Origin: Chara braunii
Taxonomy: Eukaryota > Streptophyta > Charophyceae > Charales > Characeae
Assembly (NCBI GenBank): GCA_003427395.1
Contig: BFEA01000073.1
Span: 1,315,657-1,345,977, forward strand
Length of the DNA stretch: 30,321 nucleotides
Direction of reading: 5' to 3'
Shown here: piece by piece, positions 20,608 through 30,321 of the stretch
Numbering within the stretch: the stretch's first letter is position 1
How the letters are laid out: each line of letters begins with the position of its first letter
Program-made: the position numbers and the translations under genes
The notes under the pieces: generated by a model
Database searches by the model: none
The model's input: only the letters and a program-made list of their open reading frames with translations
What the model was told of the DNA's origin: nothing

Positions 20608-21399
20608 CAGAGCTGGGCACCGAACGCCCAGAGCCACACCCACCTGCACCCACCCGATCTAGAGGGTCATTGGTCAGATTTAGGTGTACATGAGTCGTCT
20701 TGGGTGGGTTATGGGCGGGCGCAACCAGCATGCCTTTCTGGGTGACGGGCGGGTGAAGATTTGACCTGGGTCAGCCGCTGGGTGGGTGGCAGGCGGGTGA
20801 TGGCTTGGCCTGGGTCACCCAACCAATAGACCGAGGATGACCCGAAAATTATGCACCTCCCTACCCCTCCCCCTTGTGTAGTACGTCAGGCTTGAGGTTG
20901 AGAGCCAAAAAAAAAAGTGCTTGGATTCAGTTGCCCAGGTCTTGATAAAGTAACACCGGTGCGAAAAAAAAAGCGGTGTGCTCCAGCAGTGCAGCTGCCC
21001 CTGGGCCAAAAAAAAAAATCTTGAAATATTTTTCTTTGAGACGTTCGAGTCTCATTGTTGATGTTGCCATTGTTTTAATAATTGGATTTGAGTTGTCTTT
21101 GTTGCAATGCTATGTTGCTGATGAAATTGTGATGGTGTAAGGGACTGGCATGCGCCGGTGCGGGCTGATGCGGGTGGTTGCGGGTGAAGAAAATTTAGGC
21201 ATTGGGTGCGGGCGGGTGATGATACTCTTACGGATGCGGGCGGGTGTGGGTGAGGGGTTTTATCAGGTCATGGGCGTATCGGACGTGGGGCTGAAATTTC
21301 AAAAAATATTTTTGGTGGGTGGGGTCGTCTAAAAGTAAAAAATAAAATTCTTGGGCCGGTTGGGTTATGGGTGAGGAAAAAAAAAATTGCCCATCTCTG
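20608..21399. mobile_element. Non-autonomous hAT-type DNA transposon (792 bp)
   Basis: The terminal inverted repeats are CAGAGCTGGGCA at the left and, on the complement of the right end, CAGAGATGGGCA (11 of 12). The 8-bp target duplication flanks them, and CAG-G-TGGGCA-like ends are typical of hAT elements. Both subterminal regions are rich in GGGCGGG and GGGTGGG words, possible transposase-binding repeats. No transposase frame is present, so movement would need an enzyme from elsewhere. Precise removal restores the reverse transcriptase reading frame, which confirms the borders. Confidence 0.93.
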
Positions 21400-21407
21400 C
21401 CTTTCGG
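21400..21407. repeat. Right 8-bp target-site duplication of the hAT element
   Basis: CCTTTCGG, the unmutated partner of 20600-20607. It reads A-F-R of the reverse transcriptase in frame. Confidence 0.85.
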
Positions 21408-21959
21408 TCGCGCTTCGGCTACTACGAGTTCACGGTGATGCCATTCGGCCAAACGGTGATGAACGACATCTTCAGGGACATCCTCGAAGAATACATTTTT
21501 GTATACCTTGACGACATCCTGGTTTACAGTCGTACCTTGGAAGACCATCTTTGACACCTCCGTGATGTCCTACAGCGCTTACGCAAGCATGGTTTCTATG
21601 CCAAGCTCGGTAAGTGTCGCTTTGCCCAATACAAAGTGGACTTCCTAGGACACCATGTGTCTGACCAAAGTCTCCACATGGACGACGCGAAGATCACTGC
21701 TATGGCGGACTGACCCGTCCTCACATCCGTCAAGCAGCTTCACAGTTTCTTAGGCCTCACTAGTTACTATAGTAATTTCATCTAAGGATACGCTAGGTAT
21801 TCCTATGTCCTTACCTCAATCCCCCTCTGGAAGAACCCTCTGTGGTTATGGAAACCCCTCTGCAAGGACGTCTTTCGAGCCCTTAAGAAGGCGGTGATCT
21901 GTGCGCCGATTCTTCGCCTCCCCGATTTTGACCGTTCCTTCATCGTCACCACTGATGCG

Positions 21960-22480
21960 TTAGATTTTGCAGTAGGAGTTGAACTTTCTTAAGTGTTTCT
22001 CTCTCCTCTTAATTCACCTTATCCCTGTGTTCCACCTCCCCCCCCCCCCCCCTCCTGCTGATATTGCTTATCGATTGACGCCTATCCTCCCACCACTTCC
22101 CTCCACTAACAGTCCTTCCATTACTTACTCCCCGACCATCGCGGACGATGGAAATGTCGCGATTTGTGCTTGGGATTGCCTGATCACTTTCTACTCCCGC
22201 CAACTCCTTCCTCCCGAGATAAACTACACTGCCGATAAACGTGAGGTTCTCGTAGTAGTTTATGTTATCCGACATTAGCGTAATTATCTTCACGGGGCGC
22301 CCTTCACGGTGCGCAAGGACAACTCAGTTGTCCAGACTTTCCTCACAAAGCCAAGCTTTCTCCTCGACAGACACGTTGGTGGTGTGATTTATCCGAGTTC
22401 AGTGTCACCACTCAGCCTATCAAGGGTGAAACGAACCGCATCGCCAATGCCTTGTCCCATCGTCCTGATCACAATCAGGA
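21960..22480 (+). pseudogene. pol: RNase H of copy B with proline-rich insert
   Basis: It starts with the first catalytic Asp segment (TTDALDFAVG, 21950-21980). About 150 bases rich in CCT/CCC, including a run of about 14 C near 22040, lie between this and the next conserved part (DDG ... FYSRQLLPPEINYTA, 22140-22245). Copy A has a proline-rich stretch at the same place. TAG at 22276-22278 faces Trp TGG (1731) of copy A. KDNSVV and a decayed ADALSR-like end follow. Confidence 0.8.
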
Positions 22481-23980
22481 ACTCATCCATCTTGATGCCA
22501 TCTTCATCATCACTGTTGATCAGTCGGTGATTGACGCATATCACACTCAGTACCGCCACTACCTGGATTATCGCGTCATCCACGTGACACTGCGGAGTGG
22601 CAAGATCATTCCATACTCCCTCAGTGAGAACGGTCTCATGTACTGGCATGGAAGATATGATCAGCTAGAAACACGTATCTAAGCTCCCTCCACCAGACAA
22701 CTGTGCGTCCAGGCCATACTCCCTCAGTGAGAACGGTCTCGTGTACTGGCATGGAAGATCTGATTAGCTAGAACCACGTATCTAAGCTCCCTTCACCAGA
22801 CAACTGTGCGTCCAGGCCGTAGTAGAGTTCCATGACCAGACAATTGCCGGTCATATGGGCTTCCACAAGACGTTAGCTCGTGCTTCCCACCTATACATCT
22901 GGCCAGCCTACATCCAGGAGTATCCTACCTTCCAGGAGGTGAGCAGTACGAACCATCTTCCATATGGGTTACTTCAGTTCTTACCCATACTTGAGGGTCG
23001 TTGGCATTCCATCTCGACGGATTTTGTTGGTCCTCTTCTTTCACCCACTGAGTGCGGTCATGGTGCTATCTTGGTCGTCGTCGATCGCTTCACGAAGCGT
23101 GCACGTTTTATCTCGTGTCGATATCGCATTAGCGCTCGTGAGGTCGCCGACATTGTCTTTGACCGAGTCGTGAGAGATCACGATTTACCTCAGAGCATCA
23201 TCTCCGACCGTGACCCGCGCTTTACCAGCACATTTTCGCGACGCCTACACGAGGTGTACGGATCCCAGCTCCGCTTCTCATCGTCTTACCATCAGACGGA
23301 TGGTCAAACTGAGGTCACAAATAAAACTCTCGGTAATATCCTCTGAAAGTTTATTAGGGATGACCAACAGTGGGACTTACACTTAGCCCACATGGAGATT
23401 GCATACAACGACACCATTTCGCCAGCCACGCCATTCTATTGCGACTTCGGCTACCACCCTCGCGTACCCCCGGATTTCCTATGACCATCGCAGTTGCACT
23501 GAGACACTCGTTGTCCTGCGCTTGACGATTGGATCGCCCGCATGGCGGCAATTATAAAGCGCGCACACGAGAGTCTAGCCAACTCCCAGACTTGCATGGC
23601 CGCACGAGCGAACCAATCACGAATGGATCATCCATTCAAAGTCAGTGGTGATGTGCTCGTCAACGCATGCTACTTGCAGCTCGAAGCGGATACGCTTCAC
23701 AAGTTCAGACGTCGCTTTTTCGGTTCATGCCGCATAATATTGTCGCTAGTCTGACCAACTTCTGTGTGAAGCTACCTGATTACCTTCGACAGACTCGCGT
23801 ACACGATGTTTACCACGTCTCCTTGCTGCGTCCTTATTACAGACCATTGGAGTGCTTCGTCGGACGTCCTTATGAGTGCCCTCCACCTATCATAGTGGAC
23901 GGTCACGAGGAGTTCGTCATTTCTAACATCGTATCTCGCCGAGTTACCAACGATACCCCTCCACGCATTCGAGTACCTTA
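22480..23980 (+). pseudogene. pol: Integrase of copy B
   Basis: The zinc-binding His pair is present (FHDQTIAGHMGFHKT, from about 22828), but the Cys pair is lost: CLTCQEV of copy A is PTFQEV here, with a short deletion before it. The catalytic residues remain as Asp 23020 (TDFVGP), Asp 23206 (SDRDPRF) and Glu 23311 (DGQTEVT). One Pro codon is missing between the last two, leaving 34 instead of 35 residues. Stops at 23344 and 23482 (TGA) face Arg CGA in copy A (2724 and 2871). A 103-bp tandem duplication (22612-22817) shifts the frame upstream. The C-terminal part keeps TRVHDVYHVSLLRPY. Confidence 0.88.
22612..22817 (+). repeat. 103-bp tandem duplication inside copy B integrase
   Basis: The unit CATACTCCCTCAGTGAGAAC... 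starts at 22612 and again at 22715. Both units carry the same TAA (22680 and 22783), where copy A reads Cys TGC. They differ at a few other positions. Confidence 0.9.
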
Positions 23981-24183
23981 TGCGTTGGAAGGGCTATCTT
24001 GATGAGGGGGCTACTTGGGAGTTCCTTGAGCACTTGGAGCACGCCCGGATGTTGGTGCATGCATATGATCGTGCTTGTTGTGCTGAGACATCTACTTATA
24101 CTCAACCAACTAACCCTCTTCCTCCTCCACCGGCTGAGGAGATTGCTGAGGACGAGCGCGCTCCCTCTGAGGTCGTTCTTTAG
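23890..24183 (+). pseudogene. Chromodomain at the integrase C-terminus of copy B
   Basis: The segment EEFVISNIVSRRV (about 23905) continues after a one-base insertion near 23968 as EYLMRWKGYLDEGATWE (from 23971), then HLEHARMLVHAYDRA. Hydrophobic, W-K-G-Y and A-T-W-E motifs in this order are characteristic of the chromodomain, which binds methylated histone tails and biases where a chromovirus inserts. The amber codon at 24181 ends the frame, followed by a 21-codon tail to TGA at 24247. Confidence 0.85.
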
Positions 24184-25082
24184 CAGCAGACGGATGCCTC
24201 TGCGTGTCCACAACGCACTCGTGGAAGCCCTCGGCATCTCGACGACTGACACTCTGATCACCTACTATCTTCCTACAGACACACACCTTCAGATATCATC
24301 AACCTCTTCAGGATGTCAGTGTTTTGCGGCTCTGCTTCGACATCGACTCAACTTCTACTTCACCGACGTCATCGATCACTTCAGCGACTTCAACTACTTT
24401 ATCGGCTTGAGCTACTTTGGACGTGACTCCCTCACGCCACCACCCTACCTTGTATATTCCCTTACATGTGTCGCATGATGGTTCTCACTTCGCTGGGTCT
24501 CTCTGAGTTAGGGTCTCACTTTGTATCGGATAGGCATTGGGACCATAGCGTTATCTTGGCTTCCCTGCTCCCAGATCTAGCTTTCTCTTCTAGTCGATGA
24601 GTTGTATGCATGTTTCTCTCACCCACTGCATCCCTCATCACCTTAGTGCAGGCCATTGCATGCCTTCAGTTAGGCATATGTCCACCCTATTCCAGACTCT
24701 CGTTTCATGGTCGACCCTGCATGGTGTCACCCTTTCGTCGAGCATCACCCGCCTTGATGGTCTATCTGTTAGGGTCATTGGTTTTGCTTCGCTACCATTC
24801 CCTCACCCTGAGTCTAATGGCCTATCCTAGCTTCGTGTGTGACTGCCCTTATGAGTCTCGATTCGTAGGCTACATTCACCCTCTCTAAGATCATCCCACT
24901 CTTAGTGGTTCAGTAACATGACATGACTTGTGACATATTACTCTCTTTTCCTTTTAGCATTGAGGCGATTGCCGCCAGTACTTTAGGATTGTATCTCGCT
25001 ACACTTCATCTGCTGCTGCTAGTTAGGATGTATATACCAGACATATTCTTTTAATTTGACATTATGTAGCTTAGGCCGCATC

Positions 25083-25593
25083 CTATGAATCCCCCGCGGC
25101 CGCGGTCACCGCGGGCATGACCGCGGTCCGCGGTCATGAAAAAAAAAAAAAAAAAAAAAAAANAAAAAAAAAAAAAACAAAAATCAAAAAAATCTGAAAA
25201 ACATATATGTTATGCCAAACAATAAACTGAACAACTTTTGCCTTGGGGTCATATCCAAACTCGTTACCAAATTTGAGATAAAAAATAAACAAAATCCTTT
25301 ATTTTTCTTACTAAAAGAATAAAAGTGAAGAACTTTTGCCTGAGGGATTTCTGTTTTCCATTTTTTTTTAAATCTGAAACGAAGTCTAAAAATAAAACTA
25401 AAAATATGAGGTTGTAGAGCGCAAAACAAACTACAACCCTATATTTTTAGATTTATTTTTGACCCATTATCCTACGAATTAAAAATGTCGGGGTTTTCCG
25501 ACCGCACTCGGCCTCGGGCGGTCGGCCCCTGCAGTCGAGGTCATGACCGCATGCCGTAAAATGACCCGCGGTCATGATCGCGGGTGATACATT
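25083..25593. mobile_element. Mutator-like / fold-back MITE (511 bp) with 9-bp target duplication
   Basis: GGCCGCATC occurs on both sides (25074-25082 and 25594-25602). The ends are imperfect inverted repeats: left TATGAATCCCCCGCGG, right complement AATGTATCACCCGCGA, 12 of 16. Inside the left end are GC palindromes (CATGACCGCGG ... CCGCGGTCATG) followed by an A-run with one N. The AT-rich body holds an 18-of-20 inverted repeat (25398-25417 with 25431-25450), and the right end repeats CATGACCGC words. A 9-bp duplication fits Mutator-like elements. No transposase is present. Copy A lacks the element at this site. Confidence 0.82.
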
Positions 25594-26053
25594 GGCCGCA
25601 TCGCATGGACTCCGCATGGAGCTTGCTCCGCATCCTAGATTTCTCAGCTTTCTTTATTGCACTGTTCCGCTGCTTTTGTGGATAGCGTGTTTATGGCTCT
25701 TGCGATCCTCTACAGGTCCGAGGATTGTGCAACGGGCCTCTATCTGCCCTGGCCTACAGCCAGGGCCTATCAAGCTATTTGCTTGTTCAGCCTGTGGGCC
25801 CAGGTCGTGGCCTGACCCCACAAGCCGTGTGCTGTTTCACTCCACTTCAGTCCTTCCCGGTACCATTGTCGGTACCAGGCCAGTCCAGTCCAGTCCAGTC
25901 AGTCCGTTGGGGGTATACCCTAGCTGCAGTCTATTTTCAGGTCATTCTTCATTCTGCACATTTTGGAGTATGTGTGTGTTGAGTCTGCGTCAGAGTTGCA
26001 CTGTCCCTTCCAGCTCCATTTCCATCTCCACTGTCAACCCTTCGTCTTCATCC

Positions 26054-26083
26054 TGACGGACCGCCATCCCAGCGGGTCCGTCA
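26054..26083 (+). other. Terminal hairpin of copy B 3' region
   Basis: TGACGGACC (26054-26062) pairs with GGTCCGTCA (26075-26083). Against copy A, the second and third pairs of the outer stem are G-C and A-T instead of A-T and G-C, so pairing is kept by double changes. Confidence 0.7.
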
Positions 26084-26087
26084 CAGG

Positions 26088-26091
<4 letters not shown>

Positions 26092-26131
<40 letters not shown>
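26092..26131. repeat. GA microsatellite
   Basis: About 20 GA units, directly left of the fold-back element and complementary to the TC run on its right. Confidence 0.95.
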
Positions 26132-26584
<453 letters not shown>

Positions 26585-26686
26585 GTGCGCTTGCGTCCAC
26601 GGCGGTGGAGGCGCCTGGTTCTGTCGCGTTTGCCACACATTCCCAACCCCAACCAGTCTCCCTCTCCCCCTCCCTCCCTCTCTTTA

Positions 26687-26704
26687 CACTGCCACGTGGC
26701 AGTG
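26687..26704. promoter_or_regulatory. 18-bp perfect palindrome with G-box core
   Basis: CACTGCCACGTGGCAGTG is self-complementary throughout. CACGTG is the plant bZIP/bHLH G-box. No gene downstream supports a promoter role. Confidence 0.35.
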
Positions 26705-26728
26705 CTAGATTACGCCTCGTCCATCTGA

Positions 26729-26731
<3 letters not shown>

Positions 26732-26769
<38 letters not shown>

Positions 26770-27040
26770 TTTCGCGGGACAAGTTCGGGCCTGGTTTCGA
26801 AATGGCCGCACCGTCCACTGGTAACGGAACTTGCGGTGTTGCTAGGTGGGCTCCACTGGGCTCCATGGTGCTCTCTCCACAGGTTCTAGTAGCTGGTCTC
26901 TACAGGGCTCCGCGGCCCGGTTCGTCCTCTTCTCGGCCCAAGGGCAGCAACACATTTTGTGTTGTTTATGCCTCATACGAACTACAACCGTTTTTTTTTT
27001 TTTTTTTTCTTTTTTTTTCTTTTTTTTTAACAGTCCCTCC
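26732..27040. other. TC microsatellite, mixed sequence and T-rich tract
   Basis: A TC run (26732-26764), then GC-balanced sequence, then a T-rich tract at 26990-27028. No recognised gene: the open frames spanning the T-tract encode runs of Phe and are not credible. A short hairpin GTGCTAGCG/CGCTAGCAC follows at about 27040-27080. Confidence 0.5.
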
Positions 27041-27174
27041 AGTGCTAGCGGTGTTGTTTCGGACAGACATCGCTAGCACCCGGGGAGAGGCTCCATCTAT
27101 TGGTGGGGAGCGTCACCTGCTGGAAAACGGGTCCAGCGTCGCTTACAGAGTTGATACAGACTGGTTCATAAAGA

Positions 27175-27540
27175 GGAAATTGGATGGTATTTGGAGGGTG
27201 CCTGCCAGCATTGATACCTCTGGAGACCAGAGGATTGACTGAGCAGGTGTGAAAATGAGAGCATGATGGTCCCAATCTCCCTTTCCAATCTTATGCCGCG
27301 TCAGGGTGCCGGGAGGAGCCACTGGGGGGCACCAGTAGGGATTCCTTTCGTCTCCCTGCCCATCCCCCAAAAAAACTTACCCCTCAACCACCCTACTGCC
27401 ACACATCCACACTCCATTGCAGAATGAAGCTAAGATCTTGTTTGAAAAAATTGGATGGTGCCTAGAGGGTGTCTGCCAGCATTGCTTGCTTAGGAGACCA
27501 GAGGATTGACTGAGCAGGTGTGAGAAAGCATGATGGTCCC
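27175..27540. repeat. Direct repeat of about 95 bp
   Basis: AAATTGGATGGT...GCCAGCATTG...GGAGACCAGAGGATTGACTG...CATGATGGTCCC occurs at 27177-27273 and again at about 27449-27540, with a few changes. The spacing of 272 bp includes unrelated sequence. Function is unknown. Confidence 0.8.
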
Positions 27541-27719
27541 CTCAATAGGGTAGAGAATTGAGACTTTGCAAAAGAAAGCAAAACTAAGACGTAGTAAAAC
27601 TGGATAATCCCTTACTGAAATGAACTAAAACCAGACTGGAGACGAAAATAACCGGGCTACAACCTAGTCAGACTGGAACACGGACTAATAGGTTAACCCG
27701 ACCGTAAGAACTACGAAAC

Positions 27720-28140
27720 ACCCACAGACGCGTCCGCGGGGTCGAGCTCAGATGGCGGCCGTATACACGACCGCGCCCGCGGCCGACCTCGTCCCCCCCG
27801 CCGACGCGAATTTAACATATTTTTCCTGAATTAAATAATGGGTAAAAAACAAAAACAAATATGGGGTTGTAGGGATTTTTAATCCCTACAACCCCATATT
27901 TTGTTTTTTGGAAACAGATAAGTTTTTACTACTTTTTAGAATTATAAAAAACAAAAAGCAGAAAAGGCGGAGAAGGGAAATTGAAAAATAAATTAAAAAA
28001 AAGTTTTTTTGGGGGGGGGGATTTTTGGTTGGCAGTTCTTTGTATTCTTCGTTTTTACGTTTTTTTTTTGTTTTTTTATGTCCTAAGGAAACAATCAAGG
28101 AATGGAAAAAAAATATATGTTCTTTTTTTTTTCGGGGTCT
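27720..28140. mobile_element. Second fold-back element related to 25083-25593 (opposite orientation)
   Basis: The core ATAATGGGTAAAAAAC ... ATATGGGGTTGTAG ... CTACAACCCCATATTTT (27836-27903) matches the reverse complement of 25400-25480. Here the inner hairpin is perfect: 27857-27876 pairs with 27882-27901, 20 bp with a 5-base loop. A GC-rich CCGCGG-bearing block (27725-27810) lies on one side and A/T runs on the other, as in the first element. Borders are approximate and no target duplication was found. Confidence 0.6.
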
Positions 28141-28144
28141 TTTA

Positions 28145-28148
<4 letters not shown>

Positions 28149-28201
<53 letters not shown>
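28149..28201. repeat. GT microsatellite
   Basis: About 26 GT units. Confidence 0.95.
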
Positions 28202-28204
<3 letters not shown>

Positions 28205-28479
28205 TCATAACGCTACCACGACGCGAATCACGGCGAGCTGCGTTTAGGGTACGTGGAGCTTTTTACACCATTTTAGAAAGACCCATACAACAAGCTTTTG
28301 CATCACCCACACCGGGACCATTCGAGCATTTAAACACCACTGGGTCCATATTACCCATTGTACCGTGATCATGGCATACAGCAGCCTCTATCATTCGCCA
28401 ACCCTACTAAGACACAACTTCACACAAGGACTAGGGCCCAAGGGCACTAAGCCATGAGCCATAAACAATTAGTTAATAG

Positions 28480-29000
28480 GACAAAGCAACTGACAGCCAG
28501 CAACAACGCATACAACGAACAGCAAGGCAAATAACGACATCATGTCACACAGGCTGGGAGGGAAAGGGGGAGGTGGGCGGGCAAACAAACAGTATAGAGC
28601 AATTATTAGGGGAAGGCAACTAAAAGACGACGAAGGAAAAGGCATGTGGGAAAGGCGGGTGGACACACAACAACATAGGATAACAAGGCATAGGATGACC
28701 GACAACGACAAAGAGTAAAGGCCGGAAGACACAGAGGAGGCTGGAAGGCACAGAGGAAGTACTAAGGGAAGGCAGATAAAAGACGACGAAGGAAAAGGCA
28801 TCTGACACCAAGCAACGACGAAGAGCAAGGGCTGGAGGGCACGGGGGAAAGGCGGGTGGACACACAACAACATAGGACAACAAGGCATAGGATGACCAGC
28901 AACAACAAAGAGTAAAGGTTGGAAGACACAGAGAAGGCTGGAAGGCACAAAGGAAGCAGGAAGGCAGACGACACAAGAACAAGAAACAGGCAAACCAAAA
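28480..29000. repeat. Purine-rich tandem repeats (about 156-197 bp)
   Basis: TAAAAGACGACGAAGGAAAA recurs at 28621 and 28777. GGACACACAACAACATAGGA recurs at 28661 and 28858. The second unit has about 41 extra bases that look like an internal copy of the AAAGAGTAAAGG...GGAAGACAC module. Long open frames on the minus strand follow from the composition. Confidence 0.8.
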
Positions 29001-29180
29001 AACATACAAGTCTAAAAAAAACAGAAGGCCGAAAAAAATAAAACTGATGATAACAAGATTGATTCGTCGAAGTTGCACCGACTCATCAGGAGGCTGAACC
29101 CTCGACAATCTGCGGAATCTCCGTATTTGATGGTTCGGGTCATGAACCCTCTGACCCTTGTTGAAGGCAGACTGTCCCCA

Positions 29181-29384
29181 AGCGGAATATAGCAGCGGGC
29201 AGCAACCCTGTGGAGCACCATGCAACACAGTAGAGGCAACACGGCTGCACAACGCCAAAAAGGACTGCAAGGAACGACATGAAGCGGAACATAGCAGCGA
29301 GCAGCAACACTGTGAAGCACCAGGCAACACAGTAGAGGCAACAAGGCTGCACAACGCCAAAAACGACTGCAAGGTGGCACGCAG
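29181..29384. repeat. 102-bp tandem duplication in CAA/GCA-rich sequence
   Basis: AGCGGAA(T/C)ATAGCAGCG ... GTAGAGGCAACA ... GGCTGCACAACGCCAAAAA starts at 29181 and again at 29283. The region 29180-29750 is dominated by GGCAACA-like words; no gene is supported on either strand. Confidence 0.85.
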
Positions 29385-29759
29385 GATGCAGCGCGGAAAC
29401 CGTGAAGTGAAGTCCAAGACAACACAAGCAAGGCAACAACACCGCGGAGGACGACAGGGCAAGTGGGCGAGCAAGACGGCAACCGTGGAGCGGAGCACAA
29501 GGCACCAACAACAAGGCAACCAACCCACATGGCACACAAGTGGCAACCACGGAAGGCACGGCCAGCGGATGGGCAGCACGGCAGCGAAGTAGCGAAGCGC
29601 AAGGCAACACCAACAACACGGCCACGCCGCACAGCGAGCACATCAACCTGCAAAGAACCACACGCGAAGCAAGGGGGACAGGCAGCAAGGCAGCGACGGG
29701 GCGCAGACGAGGACGTCCACACATCCGACGTCCACACATCCAACACGAAGCAAAGCAGT

Positions 29760-30321
29760 GCACGACCTACTCACATCACGATTGAACCCGCAGACTGTTG
29801 GTTCCCACCACCCACTGAGCCAGGGAATCACTCCGCCGAACATCCGTCATCACCGACAGGCAACACAAACGTCCTGAACCGAGCGGCCCCCATAAGAGTG
29901 CAGTAGGCACTCCAAACTAGGAACCACCGACTGTTTGGCACTGCTTAAGGGTGCTCAGTTGGGCACACAAAAAAGATACAAAAAATGACGGGGAGGAGAG
30001 ACATCAGAGGAACGACCAGCAGACATAAAACTGATTGTGTGTGTGTGTGTGTGTGTGTNTGTGTGTGTGTGAGAGAGAGAGAGAGAAAAAAAAAAAAAGA
30101 ACAGCTAAGTGTGTGTGTGTGTGCGCGCTGCGCTGCGCTGCGCCTTCGCCCGCGTGTGGGATTGTCCTGTGTGAGTGTGTGTGTGAGTGTGTGTGTGTGT
30201 GTATGTGTGTGTGTGTGCGTGTGTGCACGCGTGGTGGGTGGCGGGGGGGTGGGGCGACCCCTCCCCCACCACTCAATCAATCAATCAACGAAAAAAAAAA
30301 AGCAAAATCGAATGAATCTTC
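29760..30321. other. Non-coding end of window with GT/GA microsatellites
   Basis: GT runs at about 30037-30070 (with N at 30059), 30111-30122 and 30168-30230, a short GA run followed by an A-run near 30071-30098, and a G-rich stretch near 30236-30256. No gene is seen. Confidence 0.7.

Larger units (their letters stand above)
20200..21990 (+). pseudogene. pol: Reverse transcriptase of copy B, split by a hAT insertion
   Basis: The left part (to 20607) includes [29 protein letters not shown] and the first catalytic Asp in KIDLRSGY (20542). The usual D of the C-x-D-Y-R motif is Ala here (CIAYRDLN). The right part resumes at 21400 with [13 protein letters not shown], the YLDD box at 21504-21515 and FLGLTSYY of the connection region. 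Joining across the inserted element restores the frame at K-T-A-F-R. Stops include TGA at 21554, consistent with Arg CGA, and TGA near 21710, where Trp is expected. The fingers region before 20330 appears shortened. It would copy the element's RNA into DNA. Confidence 0.88.
16959..26085 (+). mobile_element. Ty3/gypsy chromovirus copy B, full domain order but degenerate
   Basis: Domains run gag, zinc knuckle, protease, reverse transcriptase, RNase H, integrase, chromodomain and 3' LTR-like region. That pol order (integrase last) with a C-terminal chromodomain defines a Ty3/gypsy chromovirus. Two later elements are nested inside it (20608-21399 and 25083-25593). Without them it is about 7.8 kb. 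Numerous stops and frameshifts show a long-dead copy. Relatedness to copy A is clear throughout, and the two have diverged substantially. Confidence 0.88.
24250..26085 (+). mobile_element. 3' non-coding / LTR-like region of copy B
   Basis: This is colinear with 3657-5096 of copy A apart from the nested 511-bp element at 25083-25593. Shared landmarks are TGTCGCATGATGG (24469), the 26-bp box (25614-25639), GGGGTATACCC (about 25910-25920) and the terminal hairpin (26054-26083) followed by ACA at 26085. A CAGTC pentamer run (about 25880-25902) is private to this copy. No gene is seen. Confidence 0.65.

Noticed and set aside
26780-27030. SINE with T-tail
   Set aside because: GGTTTCGAAATGG is a weak B-box match, there is no A box, and no target duplication was found around the T-tract.
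26802-27242. Plus-strand open frame of 146 codons
   Set aside because: It crosses a T-rich tract giving a run of Phe, and part of it is a non-coding direct repeat.
28620-29746. Long minus-strand open frames
   Set aside because: Their translations are Cys/Leu/Pro/Ser low complexity, several frames are open at once, and underlying tandem repeats explain them.

Overview
The window looks like repeat-dominated nuclear DNA of a eukaryote. A plant or another streptophyte is most likely. The support is two Ty3/gypsy chromovirus copies with an integrase chromodomain, a non-autonomous hAT element, Mutator-like and fold-back elements, TTTAGGG-like telomere words, and many GA, GT and CA microsatellites. 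No prokaryotic operon, rRNA, convincing tRNA or intact host gene was found. The species cannot be named from sequence alone. The two N bases (25163, 30059) sit in homopolymer or microsatellite tracts.

Layout. 1-540: T-tract, GC-rich palindromes and a leader-like repeat that recurs near 9310-9510. 681-5096: chromovirus copy A, with a gag fragment joined by a large internal deletion to RNase H, integrase and chromodomain, then a long 3' non-coding/LTR-like region. 5182-5780: fifteen units of a 41-bp minisatellite in perfect phase. 6011-6340: a 47-bp tandem array leading into 6302-7450, a broken protein gene of no recognised family. 7451-11340: non-coding, with a G-depleted tract at 8390-8695. 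11338-11946: five ~123-bp tandem units. 12195-13092: a decayed array encoding the peptide R-P-P-K-L-I-E-Q. 13100-16958: no recognisable gene.

16959-26085: chromovirus copy B with its domains in order (gag coiled coil, capsid-like gag, zinc knuckle, protease, reverse transcriptase, RNase H, integrase, chromodomain, 3' region). It is broken by many stops and frameshifts. A 792-bp hAT-type element (20608-21399) sits inside the reverse transcriptase, and a 511-bp Mutator-like inverted-repeat element (25083-25593) sits inside the 3' region. A 342-bp fold-back element (26135-26476) lies just downstream, between GA and TC microsatellites. 26780-30321 holds direct repeats, a second fold-back element related to the one in copy B, and low-complexity tandem repeats.

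Copies A and B are old relatives of one family, and comparing them is the most informative thing here. Several stops in one copy face an Arg CGA or Trp TGG codon in the other, as expected from cytosine deamination. Both share an amber codon 20-21 codons before a common final stop. Their 3' ends keep a hairpin whose stem differs by two compensated base pairs, and a 26-bp box that is identical in both.
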